Origin: an uncultured Bacilli bacterium
GTDB taxonomy: Bacteria; Bacillota_I; Bacilli_A; RF39; UBA660
Assembly (NCBI GenBank): GCA_910585045.1
Contig: CAJUCD010000009.1
Location: 5,807 to 69,806, forward strand
Length of the DNA stretch: 64,000 nucleotides
Reading direction: 5' to 3'
Shown: in pieces, positions 9,296 to 19,200 of the stretch
Layout: each line of letters opens with the position of its first letter
How positions within the stretch are numbered: position 1 is the stretch's first letter
Program-made: the position numbers and the translations under genes
Notes under the pieces: generated by a model
What the model saw: the letters and a program-made list of their open reading frames with translations, nothing else
Database searches by the model: none
What the model was told of the DNA's origin: nothing

Positions 9296-9326
9296 AAAGC
9301 AAACTTACATCTTCATAGTTTGCTTT
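9296..9326 (-). terminator. Terminator embedded in the 3' end of sigE
   Basis: A perfect 10-bp stem, AAAGCAAACT / AGTTTGCTTT, followed by Us. The 5' arm codes for the last residues of sigE and the loop holds its stop codon. Confidence 0.85.
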
Positions 9327-9988
9327 AATCTTTTAATAACTTTTTTCTCTATTCTTGAAATATAACTCTGCGAAATACCTAATTTTAAAGCTACTTCTTT
9401 TTGGGTAAATTCTTCTGTATTATTAAGTCCATAGCGCAAAGTCATAATTTCTTTTTCTCTTTCATCTAAGCTATCAATTTCTCTTTCTAATATTTCTTTA
9501 TTATGCAATCTTTCATATTCATTAGGCACATAATCAATTTCTGTACCTAAAATATCTTCCAAATGTAGCTCATTACCCTCTGCATCATAATTTAAAGCAT
9601 CTTCAAAACTAATTTCTCCTCTTCTTTTCTTATTCTTTCTAAGAAACATCAGAATTTCATTTGAAATACAACGTGATGCATAAGTTGCAAGTTTAATATT
9701 TTTATCTAATTTATAAGTATTAATTCCTTTTATTAAACCTATTGAACCAATACTTACTAAATCTTCTACATCATAACCAGTATTTTCATACTTTTTTGCT
9801 AAAAAAACTACTAATCTTAAATTGTGCTCAATTAATTTATTCCGAGCTTCTTCATCTCCTCTACCCGCTTTTATTACCGCATCTCGCTCTTGATCTTCCG
9901 ATAATGGTGGTGGTAATTTATCAGTTGAACCAACAAAAAAACATTCATTATATTTTTTCTTTAGCCATAATAATATTTTATTAATCAT
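9305..9988 (-). CDS. sigE: Sporulation sigma factor SigE
   Basis: RNA polymerase sigma factor of the mother cell in early sporulation. 227 residues with an N-terminal pro-like segment (about 25 residues), region 2 (NLRLVVFLAKKYENTGYD, DLVSIGSIGLIKGI, TYASRCISNEILM) and region 4 with a helix-turn-helix (TQKEVALKLGISQSYISRIE). The gene overlaps the 3' end of the spoIIGA gene by 4 bases, the arrangement that marks SigE rather than SigG, SigF or SigK. A terminator is built into its 3' end. Confidence 0.93.
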   Translation of the reverse strand: MINKILLWLKKKYNECFFVGSTDKLPPPLSEDQERDAVIKAGRGDEEARNKLIEHNLRLVVFLAKKYENTGYDVEDLVSIGSIGLIKGINTYKLDKNIKLATYASRCISNEILMFLRKNKKRRGEISFEDALNYDAEGNELHLEDILGTEIDYVPNEYERLHNKEILEREIDSLDEREKEIMTLRYGLNNTEEFTQKEVALKLGISQSYISRIEKKVIKRLKQTMKM

Positions 9989-10773
9989 ATATCCTCCAAT
10001 ATTTTATAATTAAGTAAACAATCAATCCCGTTAAGTTTAAAAGATGCATCACTAAAACCCACTAAATAATTATTTAATTCTTTATCATTTATAATTAATT
10101 TTACGGGTTTAACACATTCCAATAACCCATGAGAATTAAGCCCATTATAAGGCACATACATTGGACTTCTAATATTATATTTTCCTTTAAGTATCTTTCT
10201 ATTTAGCAAAATCACTGATTTTCCAGTAACCGGATCCTTTAATTTATTACCTGTATCCAAAAATCCCACTACTAATATTTCATAATTATCTTTAAAAACA
10301 ATCTTAACTCTATAATAATAATTTTTAACTTCTTTTAAGGCTTTTAAACTTTTTATAAAAACAATTAATATAATTGGAGCTCCTATAATAAGATAAATAT
10401 AATTAAAACCAATTCCTTTATAATAAAAACTAAAACCTTTACTGTAGCTAAAATTAACTTTTAAATAATATAAAAAACCTCCCAATATAATACTTGTCAT
10501 ATATAAATATAGTGCATTATAAAAAGTATATCGCATATTCTTATAACCAAAAGCAACAATTACCATTATAAATCCCATTACTATTTTTAACAAATTTAAA
10601 AGCAAACTAGACATAGGAACAAACAAACTAATTAAAGATATACTACCTAGTAAAGATGCTAAAACCATTCTAAATATTTTGCTATATCTTTTTAAAGCCA
10701 CATTTACCGTTAACAATAACATAAAATCAAATATAAAATTAATTAAAAATAGTACATCTATATATATAGTCAT
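9985..10773 (-). CDS. spoIIGA: Sigma-E processing peptidase SpoIIGA
   Basis: Membrane aspartic protease that removes the SigE pro-sequence. About five membrane helices (residues 1-150) are followed by a cytoplasmic domain with the catalytic motif VGFLDTGNKLKDP. I chose the ATG at 10773 (product begins MTIYIDVLFLINF, as in the family) because GGTGA lies before it; a second ATG at 10785 is possible. Overlaps sigE by 4 bases, so both are co-translated. Presence of this pair is good evidence for a spore-forming lineage. Confidence 0.92.
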   Translation of the reverse strand: MTIYIDVLFLINFIFDFMLLLTVNVALKRYSKIFRMVLASLLGSISLISLFVPMSSLLLNLLKIVMGFIMVIVAFGYKNMRYTFYNALYLYMTSIILGGFLYYLKVNFSYSKGFSFYYKGIGFNYIYLIIGAPIILIVFIKSLKALKEVKNYYYRVKIVFKDNYEILVVGFLDTGNKLKDPVTGKSVILLNRKILKGKYNIRSPMYVPYNGLNSHGLLECVKPVKLIINDKELNNYLVGFSDASFKLNGIDCLLNYKILEDI

Positions 10774-10840
10774 TACATTCACCATATAGATTATATATCA
10801 AAAAAGTTAAATATTTTGTCAAACTATAGTTATTAAAATT

Positions 10841-10934
10841 AAAAAATAGAACTCGAGCAAATAATCTCAAATTCTATTTTATCAAGCCTTCACAGCTTGT
10901 ATGTTATTCTAAGTAAATATGAAGTTTACTTAGC
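10841..10934 (-). ncRNA. Candidate small structured RNA B, or structured 3' region of polC
   Basis: In the polC-spoIIGA gap the minus strand holds a run of three hairpins: a 9-bp stem (CTAAGTAAA / TTTACTTAG, 10909-10933), a 5-bp stem (CAAGC / GCTTG, 10883-10899), and a 12-bp terminator stem (10846-10877) with a U run. An extended -10 (TGATATAAT, TATAAT at 10941-10946) would start a transcript right at the first hairpin, about 94 nt long. I match it to no known RNA family. It may instead be the polC terminator region. Confidence 0.45.
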
Positions 10935-10940
10935 ATACTA

Positions 10941-10949
10941 ATTATATCA
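10941..10949 (-). promoter_or_regulatory. Extended -10 promoter in front of small RNA B
   Basis: TGATATAAT on the minus strand, an exact TGnTATAAT. No good -35 is visible, as is often true for extended -10 promoters. The expected start is the first base of hairpin 1. Confidence 0.45.
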
Positions 10950-11000
10950 TACAATAATTGAATTAGCTAGAAAAATTTTAAAAATTAACTTAAAATAAAC

Positions 11001-14000
11001 TTATAAGTCAAATAAACTTAATTGACTAGTCTCTGGAAGATTGCCAAAAACTCCTAAACTTCGTAGTTTATCAACAGTAGTTCCGTTAACATGACCTCGT
11101 AATTGAAAATCTTCAATACTATAAAATGGCTTTATATTTCTTTCTTCAATAATTTTCTTCGCAACACTATCACCAAGACCATCTAATGTTCTAAAAGGAC
11201 ATATCAAAGTTTTTCCATCTTCACTTATAGTAAAGTTTTTACCATCACTTTTTTCAATATCAATATTACCAAAATTATAACCTCTAGCTGTTGCTTCTAA
11301 ACATAATTTTAATGTTTCTAATACACTTGATTCTTTATTAGTAGCTTGATATCCTTTACCAATAATCTCATTCATTTTGGCTTTAATTGCATCATAACCT
11401 CTAATCATTGTCTCTAAATCAAAATCATCAAAACGTGTTGAAAAATATGTTGCATAATATACTGCTGGATAATGAACTTTAAAGTATGCTATTCTAAAAG
11501 CACTTGTAACATATGCTGCAGCATGTGCTTTTGGGAACATGTATTTAATCTTTCCACAAGATTCAATATACCAAGACTCAATGCCTGCTTTCTCCATTGT
11601 CTCTTTATGCTTAGCCCAAGTATCTGGTTCTTTAGAAGCTTTTCCTTTACGAACAAACTCCATAATTTTAAATGCTTTAATAGGTTCCATTCCCTTATAC
11701 ATTAAATATACCATTATATCATCACGACATCCAATAACATCACTAAATGGCACTATTTTATTTCTAATTAACTCTTGAGCATTGCCAAGCCATACGTCTG
11801 TACCATGAGACAAGCCTGATATTTTAATTAATTCGGCAAAAGTTTTAGGTTTTGTATCTACAAGCATTCCAATAGTAAAAGGTGTTCCAAACTCTGGTAC
11901 TCCCAGAGTTCCAGTTTCATTCATTATTTGTTCTTTAGTAACACCTAATGGTTCTGGCGAAAGAAATATTCCCATTGTTTCCTTATCATCTAAAGGTACT
12001 GTTGTTACATCAATACCAGATATATCTTGAATCATTCGAAGTTGTGTAGGATCTGTATGACCTAAAATATCTAACTTTAAAACATCTTCATCTATCGCAT
12101 GATAATCAAAATGTGTCGTTCTCCAAGCTGCATCTATATCTTCAGCAGGATACTGAAAAGGAGTAAAATCAAAAACGTCCATATATCCTGGAATAACTAC
12201 AATTCCTCCTGGATGTTGTCCTGTTGTTCTTTTTACGCCTGTACAACCAATTGCAAGCCTCTCTATTTCACAGTTATTCATTATAATACCCTTTTGTTCT
12301 GCGTATCCTCGAACAAAGCCAAAAGCTGTTTTCTCCGCTACAGTACCAATTGTCCCTGCCCTATAAACATTATCTACACCGAATAATACCTTAGTATAAT
12401 CATGAGCAGCCGCTTGATTCAAATCTGAAAAATTCAAATCAATATCTGGTACCTTATCGGCATTAAATCCTAAGAAAGTAGCAAATGGCATGTCTTGACC
12501 ATCTTTAGTCATCAATGTTCCACATTTTGGGCAATTGAGATCTGGCAAATCAAAACCACTATTATATTTAGCACCTAAAGGCTTACCATCAGTATCTTCA
12601 AAAATACTATGCTTACAATTTTTACATCTATAATGAGCAGGCAATGCATTAACTTCTGTTATTCCCATCATTGTTGCCACAAAACTAGAACCAACTGAAC
12701 CTCGAGAACCAACTAAGAAACCATCATCATTACTCTTTTTAACTAACTTTTGAGCAATTAAATAAATAACATCAAAGCCTCCACCAATAATTCCTCCAAG
12801 TGTTTTTTTAACTTTCTTATCAATATCTGCTTCAACATCAGTATTCTTTAAATTTTCAAGTTCTTCACTTAATTCTTTATCATCTGGATTAGCTTTCAAA
12901 CTTTCTTCTAATTCTATTATTCTATTATCTTTATCTTTCTGATGTTTTATAATTAATTCACTCTTAACAATTTCTTTTACTGAATCAAAACCTTTTAAAA
13001 TAGTTTCATGCAAAATTGCAAAAGTCTTTCTAACTAATTCTTCACCCTCTAATTTTTCTTCTCTTATTAATCTAGCCTCAATACTTTCTCTAATTGCATC
13101 TCCATATAATTCTTTAGCAATTCTCTCCTCAATATTTAAAGGGAGTGGATCTCCATACCAATCTGCTGCTTTTGTATAAACCAGATCTGTCACCGTTTCC
13201 ACCGATTTATCAATCTTAGGCGAGAAAGGTACTCCACCTGTTTGGATAATAACTTCCACTTCTTCAATCATATCTGCTATTTTATTAGAATTAGTAACAA
13301 CTATTTCATAAGCTAGATCACTACCTAAAAATGCAAACTCTTCCAACATTTCTTTAGTTGTTCTAATATACATATCAGGCTGTTCTACACCTCTTTTATT
13401 TAAAGGATGCAACTTACCATTAGACTTTTGGGCAATAATTATATCTCGATAAACTTTATCTTTAGGTCGCAAATAATGAGCATCGCTTGTTGCCACAACT
13501 ATCTTTCCAGCATCTTTAGCCACTCTAATAATTTTCTTTATATGCTCTTCTAATTCTGTAACAGTTTTAAAACCACTTGATTCCATTTGTAATAAATGTT
13601 TAAAAGCGCTAATTGGTTGAACTTCTATATAATCATAAAATTGCATTAAATTAGCAAGTTCCTCATCATCTTTAGTTTTAGCTTCCTCAAAAACTTCACC
13701 ATTAATGCACCCTGAACCAATAAGCAAACCTTCTCTAAGTTTTTTTAGCTCTCCACGAGGCAATTTAGGTTCACTATTTCTAAATAAATATGTTGTATTA
13801 GCATAACTAATAATCTTAAATAAATTTTTAAGACCTGTTTTATTTTGGACTAAGCAACACAAATGAAAAGGAAAGGAGAACTTTATCAATTCATTAATAT
13901 CTACTGAATTAAAGAGTTTAGTTGTCGTTTCAATATTTCTTGCATCTAACTCCTCGCACATTTTATAAAAAGCATGAGCTGTCCCCTCAGCATCATAATC

Positions 14001-16022
14001 TGCTCTATGGTGAGCATCTTCATCCCATTCTATTTTATATCTTCTAACTAAAGTTGTTAATTTATGATTAGGCCATTCAGGGTGAAGCATTCTAGCCATA
14101 CTCATGGTATCCAATACAGTATTTGAAAATTCTCCAAGATTATATTTACTACAAGCTGCACTAATAAAACCTATATCAAACTTGGCATTATGAGCTACCA
14201 TTGGCAGTTCCCCTGTCCAAGCCAAAAATCTTTTTGTAACTTCTTCTTCATTATCATGACCAGCAAGCATCTCATCTGTAATAGAAGTAAGCTCCGTTAT
14301 TTTAGATGGCAAAGGTCGATGTGGATCAATAAATTCATCAAATCTATCAATAACTTCGCCGCCCTTTATTTTTACTGCTCCAATTTCTATCATTTGATCA
14401 CTACCTACATAAAAACCAGTTGTCTCTGTATCAAATACTACATACTCTTGATTTAACAAACTATAATCTTTTAAATTATGAATAAAATCAATATCATCAT
14501 TTACTACATTTAACTCAGTTCCATAAATAACTTTAAATCTTTCATTCCCTTCCTTACCTTTATTCAAACTATTAACAGCATGAAACATATTAGGATAAGC
14601 CTGTAACACATTATGATCTGTAACTGCTATTGCTTTATGTCCTAAATCATAAGCAAACTGGGCTAAATTATTAGGGTCTTTCTCATCATTAGGAATTACT
14701 GCATCCATCATACTCATCATAGTATGAGCATGTAATTCAACTCTTTTTTCTTCAGCATCATCAATTACTTTAGCTTCTTTACTTGCAATTTTCTCTAAAT
14801 TCCAAATTTGAAAAACCATTTCATGCGAATAATTATCAAATTCCACATTCCCATGAAATCTAAACCATTTTCTCTTTTTAGCTGCATCTTTTAAAGCGCT
14901 TTTAATAAGTCCAAATTCTCGCTTATTCTTTTTAAAAACTTTAGCTAACATACTATTAGTATTGTCACTAATTTTTAAAGTCATTATATTAATCGTATCT
15001 TTCTCTAAAAGTTCATCACCAAAAACATAAGCTTCAACAATAATGTTCTCCCCTGCCCCTACAATATTTTCAAGCCTTGTTACCTCCCCTTCCATATGAC
15101 TTCCTATAATTATATCTGGATTTTCATTTTGAACAATTACAATCTCTCTAGCTTCTATAGCTTCTAAGTTACGCACTGATAAAGCTAAACACTTAGAATA
15201 AGAATCAAAATCTACATTTCCATTTAATCTATACCAAGCTTCTTCTTTTAAAGCATTCTTAATTGGCAAATATTCTTCTTTTTCTTTCTTAAAAATCTTT
15301 GCCATTATACTTTTACTATTATCATTAATAGATAAAGTAATTATATTAATATTATCTCTTTCTAAATAAGAAATAGATTCAACATAACCTTCAATAGTAA
15401 CATTTTTACCTACATTAGTAATGCTATCTATACCTACAGCCTCTTTAGTAATTTCTTTTCCTAAAATTACATCACCTGGTGTTAATTCATGCTTAACTTC
15501 CACAAAAGTAGCAGGAGCCTGAACACTTTCTAATTCTTGTTTAACTTCTTTTCGTTTTTCTTCATTAACTTTAGTTGTAATCAAAAAATCTCTAAAACCA
15601 TAGCTTGCCAAACTTTTTCTAATACCACTTTCTTCCTTTTTAATAGTATTTTCCTCAGTTTCACTAATAATTTCAAAAATTATTAAATCATCATCTATTA
15701 TAGGAACACTATCTAAAAGACTTATTAAAGATGGCTTATTATCTACCAACATTTTAATTACTTCTAAAACATATAATGAAACATCATCACTTGTAATAGA
15801 CTCATAACTTATAAAAATATTACATTTATATTGACCATTTATTTTAAAATCACCTTTAAGTAATTTATCCGCTACCAAAAAAGGTAAAACTTTTTCTGAC
15901 TTTAAATAAACATTAAAAGTTTCACTTTTTTTATTTAATACTACTTTATCTATCACAACATTTTCTAATTCATCAATATCTTGATATCCAATACTATTTA
16001 AAAATGCTTTAATATCATGCAT
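11001..16022 (-). CDS. polC: DNA polymerase III alpha subunit, PolC type, with duplicated OB domain
   Basis: The leading-strand replicative polymerase with built-in proofreading. Order: N-terminal domain (1-190), OB-fold 1 (about 201-290), OB-fold 2 (about 319-412), PHP domain starting ELHAHTMMSMMDA (430), exonuclease inserted in PHP (VVFDTETTGF, 528-695), PHP remainder, GSRGSVGSS, a zinc site (CKNCKHSI and CPKCG), and the catalytic PDIDLNFS near 1192. 1673 residues against about 1440 in Bacillus. The surplus comes from the second OB copy and a Lys/Glu-rich insertion near 985-1075. Starts with AGGTGG just upstream, 22 bases after dnaE. Confidence 0.96.
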   Translation of the reverse strand: MHDIKAFLNSIGYQDIDELENVVIDKVVLNKKSETFNVYLKSEKVLPFLVADKLLKGDFKINGQYKCNIFISYESITSDDVSLYVLEVIKMLVDNKPSLISLLDSVPIIDDDLIIFEIISETEENTIKKEESGIRKSLASYGFRDFLITTKVNEEKRKEVKQELESVQAPATFVEVKHELTPGDVILGKEITKEAVGIDSITNVGKNVTIEGYVESISYLERDNINIITLSINDNSKSIMAKIFKKEKEEYLPIKNALKEEAWYRLNGNVDFDSYSKCLALSVRNLEAIEAREIVIVQNENPDIIIGSHMEGEVTRLENIVGAGENIIVEAYVFGDELLEKDTINIMTLKISDNTNSMLAKVFKKNKREFGLIKSALKDAAKKRKWFRFHGNVEFDNYSHEMVFQIWNLEKIASKEAKVIDDAEEKRVELHAHTMMSMMDAVIPNDEKDPNNLAQFAYDLGHKAIAVTDHNVLQAYPNMFHAVNSLNKGKEGNERFKVIYGTELNVVNDDIDFIHNLKDYSLLNQEYVVFDTETTGFYVGSDQMIEIGAVKIKGGEVIDRFDEFIDPHRPLPSKITELTSITDEMLAGHDNEEEVTKRFLAWTGELPMVAHNAKFDIGFISAACSKYNLGEFSNTVLDTMSMARMLHPEWPNHKLTTLVRRYKIEWDEDAHHRADYDAEGTAHAFYKMCEELDARNIETTTKLFNSVDINELIKFSFPFHLCCLVQNKTGLKNLFKIISYANTTYLFRNSEPKLPRGELKKLREGLLIGSGCINGEVFEEAKTKDDEELANLMQFYDYIEVQPISAFKHLLQMESSGFKTVTELEEHIKKIIRVAKDAGKIVVATSDAHYLRPKDKVYRDIIIAQKSNGKLHPLNKRGVEQPDMYIRTTKEMLEEFAFLGSDLAYEIVVTNSNKIADMIEEVEVIIQTGGVPFSPKIDKSVETVTDLVYTKAADWYGDPLPLNIEERIAKELYGDAIRESIEARLIREEKLEGEELVRKTFAILHETILKGFDSVKEIVKSELIIKHQKDKDNRIIELEESLKANPDDKELSEELENLKNTDVEADIDKKVKKTLGGIIGGGFDVIYLIAQKLVKKSNDDGFLVGSRGSVGSSFVATMMGITEVNALPAHYRCKNCKHSIFEDTDGKPLGAKYNSGFDLPDLNCPKCGTLMTKDGQDMPFATFLGFNADKVPDIDLNFSDLNQAAAHDYTKVLFGVDNVYRAGTIGTVAEKTAFGFVRGYAEQKGIIMNNCEIERLAIGCTGVKRTTGQHPGGIVVIPGYMDVFDFTPFQYPAEDIDAAWRTTHFDYHAIDEDVLKLDILGHTDPTQLRMIQDISGIDVTTVPLDDKETMGIFLSPEPLGVTKEQIMNETGTLGVPEFGTPFTIGMLVDTKPKTFAELIKISGLSHGTDVWLGNAQELIRNKIVPFSDVIGCRDDIMVYLMYKGMEPIKAFKIMEFVRKGKASKEPDTWAKHKETMEKAGIESWYIESCGKIKYMFPKAHAAAYVTSAFRIAYFKVHYPAVYYATYFSTRFDDFDLETMIRGYDAIKAKMNEIIGKGYQATNKESSVLETLKLCLEATARGYNFGNIDIEKSDGKNFTISEDGKTLICPFRTLDGLGDSVAKKIIEERNIKPFYSIEDFQLRGHVNGTTVDKLRSLGVFGNLPETSQLSLFDL

Positions 16023-16044
16023 AATACCACCTATACTTCTATAC

Positions 16045-18954
16045 TTAATCTAAATTAATTTCCATTTTCTGTAAAAAATCAATATTAATCTGATAACTAT
16101 CAAATCTTTTTGTAACTTTGCCTTGAACATTTATTATATCATTTTTTTTCAAATTAGTAATCATATAGTAAGCCAAAGGAAAAGCTACAAAATCTATACT
16201 TCCTGTCTCATCTGAGGCTGTAATAAAAGCCATATTATCACCTTTTTTAGTTTTAACAGTTTTTATTTTCTCCACTAAAGCAACAGTTTTAATATGCTTA
16301 TCAAAATAACCCGCAACTTTATCTATTTTAACTATACTTTTATCATTATATTTACTAACAGGATGATTAGTAATATAAAAACCATATGAATTAAATTCTT
16401 TTTCTCTTAATATATCCTCAGTATATTCTTCTACTTCTGTAAAAGTTGGCTTCATTACAAATTCTTCATTAAGTGCACTAATTAATTCCGCATAATTTAA
16501 AGAAATATCTAAATTATCCATCATGGTTTTCTTTTTATAACCAAAAGAATCTAAAACACCTGCATCAATTAAAGCACTAATTGTTTTTTTATTAACACTC
16601 TTACCATAAACTCGTGCAATAAAATCTAAATAATCTTTATATTCTCCATGTAGTTCTCTTTCTTCTAAAATTGCTTTTGTTGCAGCCTCACCTAAATTTT
16701 TAATCGAACTTATTGGCAAACACAGACTACCATCTAAAATTAAATATTCATTCGTACTTTTATTTATATCTGGTTTTAATATCTTAATACCTTTTCTTCT
16801 AGCTTCATCAATATATTCTTTAGTTTTAATTTCACTTCCTATACTCATATTAAGTAAATTAGCAATAAAATACATTGGTGCTTTTGCCTTTAAATAGGCC
16901 ATTTGATAACCAATTAAAGCATATGAAACCGAATGTGCCTTATTAAAACCATAATTAGCAAATTTTAAAATCAAGTCATAAATACTAACGGCTATCTCAT
17001 TTTTATAACCTTTCAATACTGCTTTTTTAACAAAGTTCTCTTTATCTGATAACATTACACTTTCTTTTTTCTTCGACATTGCCCTTCTAATATTATCAGC
17101 CTCAGCATAACTATAACCACCAACTTTAACCAAAATTTGCATAACTTGTTCTTGATATACTATAACTCCATAAGTATCTTTTAAAATTGGCTCTAAATCA
17201 GGATGCAAATACGAAATCTTTTCTTTTCCATATTTTCTTCTAATAAATAAATCAATATTATTCATTGGGCCTGGTCTAAATAATGCTACAGCTGCCACTA
17301 AATCTGAAAAACTTGATGGTTTTAATTTCAACATTAAATTTTTCATTCCACTACTCTCATACTGAAATATACCCTCTGTATCGGCTTTGCTAAATAGCTC
17401 AAATATTTCTGCATCATTTAAATTTATTTTGCTTAAATCCAAAGTTTTTCCTGTATTATCTTTAATCAACTCTAAAACATTTGCAATAATTGTTAAATTT
17501 CTAAGTGCTAAAAAATCCATTTTAAGCAACCCTAAATTCTCTAAATACTCCATAGTTAAACCAGTCATAATAGTATCACCAGTTTTAATTATTGGGATAA
17601 CTTCATCCAAAGGTACAGAAGATATTACAACTCCTGCCGCATGAGTTGAAATATGTCTTTTAAAACCTTCAACTTTTAGCGCTGTATAATACATATCTTT
17701 AAGTTCCACATAATTATTTAAAAATGTCTTAACTGTACTCTTTTCTAAATTCTCTTTTAAACTTAATTTAGGATCAATATTAAATACAAATCTATCAATA
17801 ATCTTACTATCTATTTGTTTTAATTTACCAACATCTCTAATAACTTGCTTTGACCCTAAAGTTCCAAAAGTCATAATAGGCGCTACATTAAATTCACCAT
17901 AACGCGATCTAACATAATCAATAACTTGTCCTCTTTTTGTATATTCAAAATCAATATCTATATCTGGCATAGTTATTCTATCTGGATTTAAAAAACGTTC
18001 AAAAAGCAAATCATATTTCAAAGGATCTACATTTGTAATACCAAGACAAAAACTTACTAAAGACCCTGCAGCACTTCCTCTGCCTGGACCAACTAATATA
18101 TTATTTTTTTTAGCAAACAAAACATAATCATAAACTATTAAAAAATAATCTACAAATCCCATTTTTTTAATCACACTAAGTTCATAATTAAGTCTTTCCT
18201 GATAAACTTTATTATTTCTTCCCTGAAGTCTCTTAGCCAAACCTTTATGAGTTAAACTATCCAAAAACTGATAAGAATCCACATCATCACTATATTTAGG
18301 AATATAATTTCCTTCATTATTAATTACAACATCTATATCCAAAACAAAATCCAAAGTTGTTTGTTTATCTTCTTCTTTAACATTTAAAGTTAAATAATTA
18401 TTACTATAATCAGTTTTAACATTAGCTAATATTATTCCCTTATCTATTGCTTCTAATACTTTTAAATAAAAAACATCATCTTCTCTTAAAGCTCTTACGT
18501 CTCGCATATAAACTATTTTTTCACTTTTAAGACTTGCCTCTATTTTTTCTGTATCATTAGAATAACCTAAATATGCATCTTCATATAAAGAAAGTAATTC
18601 ATAACTTCCAAAAGGAAGGACAATTTTTACATTACCCAAATATTTACTTATATTATCATTAGTTATATTATCAAATTCCTTTAAAGTATGAATTTTAAGT
18701 AAATTCTTATAACCTTCATAATTTTTAGCATATAAATATACATCACAATCATTAATTTTTATTCTAAAGCCAATAATAGGTTTTAACCCATTACTAACCA
18801 TTTTATTATAAAATTCCATTACCCCATATAAATTATCATCAAGTAAAGCACAACAAGTGATATTATTATCTTTTAAATAAGTTATTAAACTATCTAGCTT
18901 GATCATACTTTTAAGTAAAGTATACTCTGAAACTACATTTAAAGGTACAAACAT
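16045..18954 (-). CDS. dnaE: DNA polymerase III alpha subunit, DnaE type
   Basis: The second replicative polymerase, which in Bacillus extends RNA primers before handing over to PolC. 969 residues, shorter than Bacillus DnaE (about 1115). Visible: PHP domain, GPGRGSAAGSLVSF, the catalytic MPDIDIDF, GIFQYESSGM and GVIVYQEQVMQI, a helix-hairpin-helix (TISALIDAGVLDSFG) and a C-terminal OB fold (TKKGDNMAFITASDE). The first PHP motif reads VSEYTLLKS and lacks the usual metal-binding histidines, so the PHP site is probably inactive. Directly upstream of polC and likely co-transcribed. Confidence 0.95.
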   Translation of the reverse strand: MFVPLNVVSEYTLLKSMIKLDSLITYLKDNNITCCALLDDNLYGVMEFYNKMVSNGLKPIIGFRIKINDCDVYLYAKNYEGYKNLLKIHTLKEFDNITNDNISKYLGNVKIVLPFGSYELLSLYEDAYLGYSNDTEKIEASLKSEKIVYMRDVRALREDDVFYLKVLEAIDKGIILANVKTDYSNNYLTLNVKEEDKQTTLDFVLDIDVVINNEGNYIPKYSDDVDSYQFLDSLTHKGLAKRLQGRNNKVYQERLNYELSVIKKMGFVDYFLIVYDYVLFAKKNNILVGPGRGSAAGSLVSFCLGITNVDPLKYDLLFERFLNPDRITMPDIDIDFEYTKRGQVIDYVRSRYGEFNVAPIMTFGTLGSKQVIRDVGKLKQIDSKIIDRFVFNIDPKLSLKENLEKSTVKTFLNNYVELKDMYYTALKVEGFKRHISTHAAGVVISSVPLDEVIPIIKTGDTIMTGLTMEYLENLGLLKMDFLALRNLTIIANVLELIKDNTGKTLDLSKINLNDAEIFELFSKADTEGIFQYESSGMKNLMLKLKPSSFSDLVAAVALFRPGPMNNIDLFIRRKYGKEKISYLHPDLEPILKDTYGVIVYQEQVMQILVKVGGYSYAEADNIRRAMSKKKESVMLSDKENFVKKAVLKGYKNEIAVSIYDLILKFANYGFNKAHSVSYALIGYQMAYLKAKAPMYFIANLLNMSIGSEIKTKEYIDEARRKGIKILKPDINKSTNEYLILDGSLCLPISSIKNLGEAATKAILEERELHGEYKDYLDFIARVYGKSVNKKTISALIDAGVLDSFGYKKKTMMDNLDISLNYAELISALNEEFVMKPTFTEVEEYTEDILREKEFNSYGFYITNHPVSKYNDKSIVKIDKVAGYFDKHIKTVALVEKIKTVKTKKGDNMAFITASDETGSIDFVAFPLAYYMITNLKKNDIINVQGKVTKRFDSYQINIDFLQKMEINLD

Positions 18955-19065
18955 AATACCACCCCACTATTTAAATTATATCATAAAAAGCTCAACTATA
19001 AAAAGGAAAAACAGCTTATTTTACCTTTTCTAAACAACTTTTTATTATTCTAATAAACACAAAAA

Positions 19066-19084
19066 AACTTTCATATTGAAAGTT
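19066..19084 (-). terminator. Terminator of the 19-20 kb surface gene
   Basis: Perfect 7-bp stem (AACTTTC / GAAAGTT) with a U run on the minus strand, about 117 bases after the stop. Confidence 0.75.
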
Positions 19085-19200
19085 CTTAAAATTATTTATA
19101 TCATAACTAATTTTTTAATAAAATCTAGTCTAAACAAATTAAATTACTTGCCTACAAATAAAGTTAAAGTAATGCATTATGGGCAAGATTTATATTTAAA

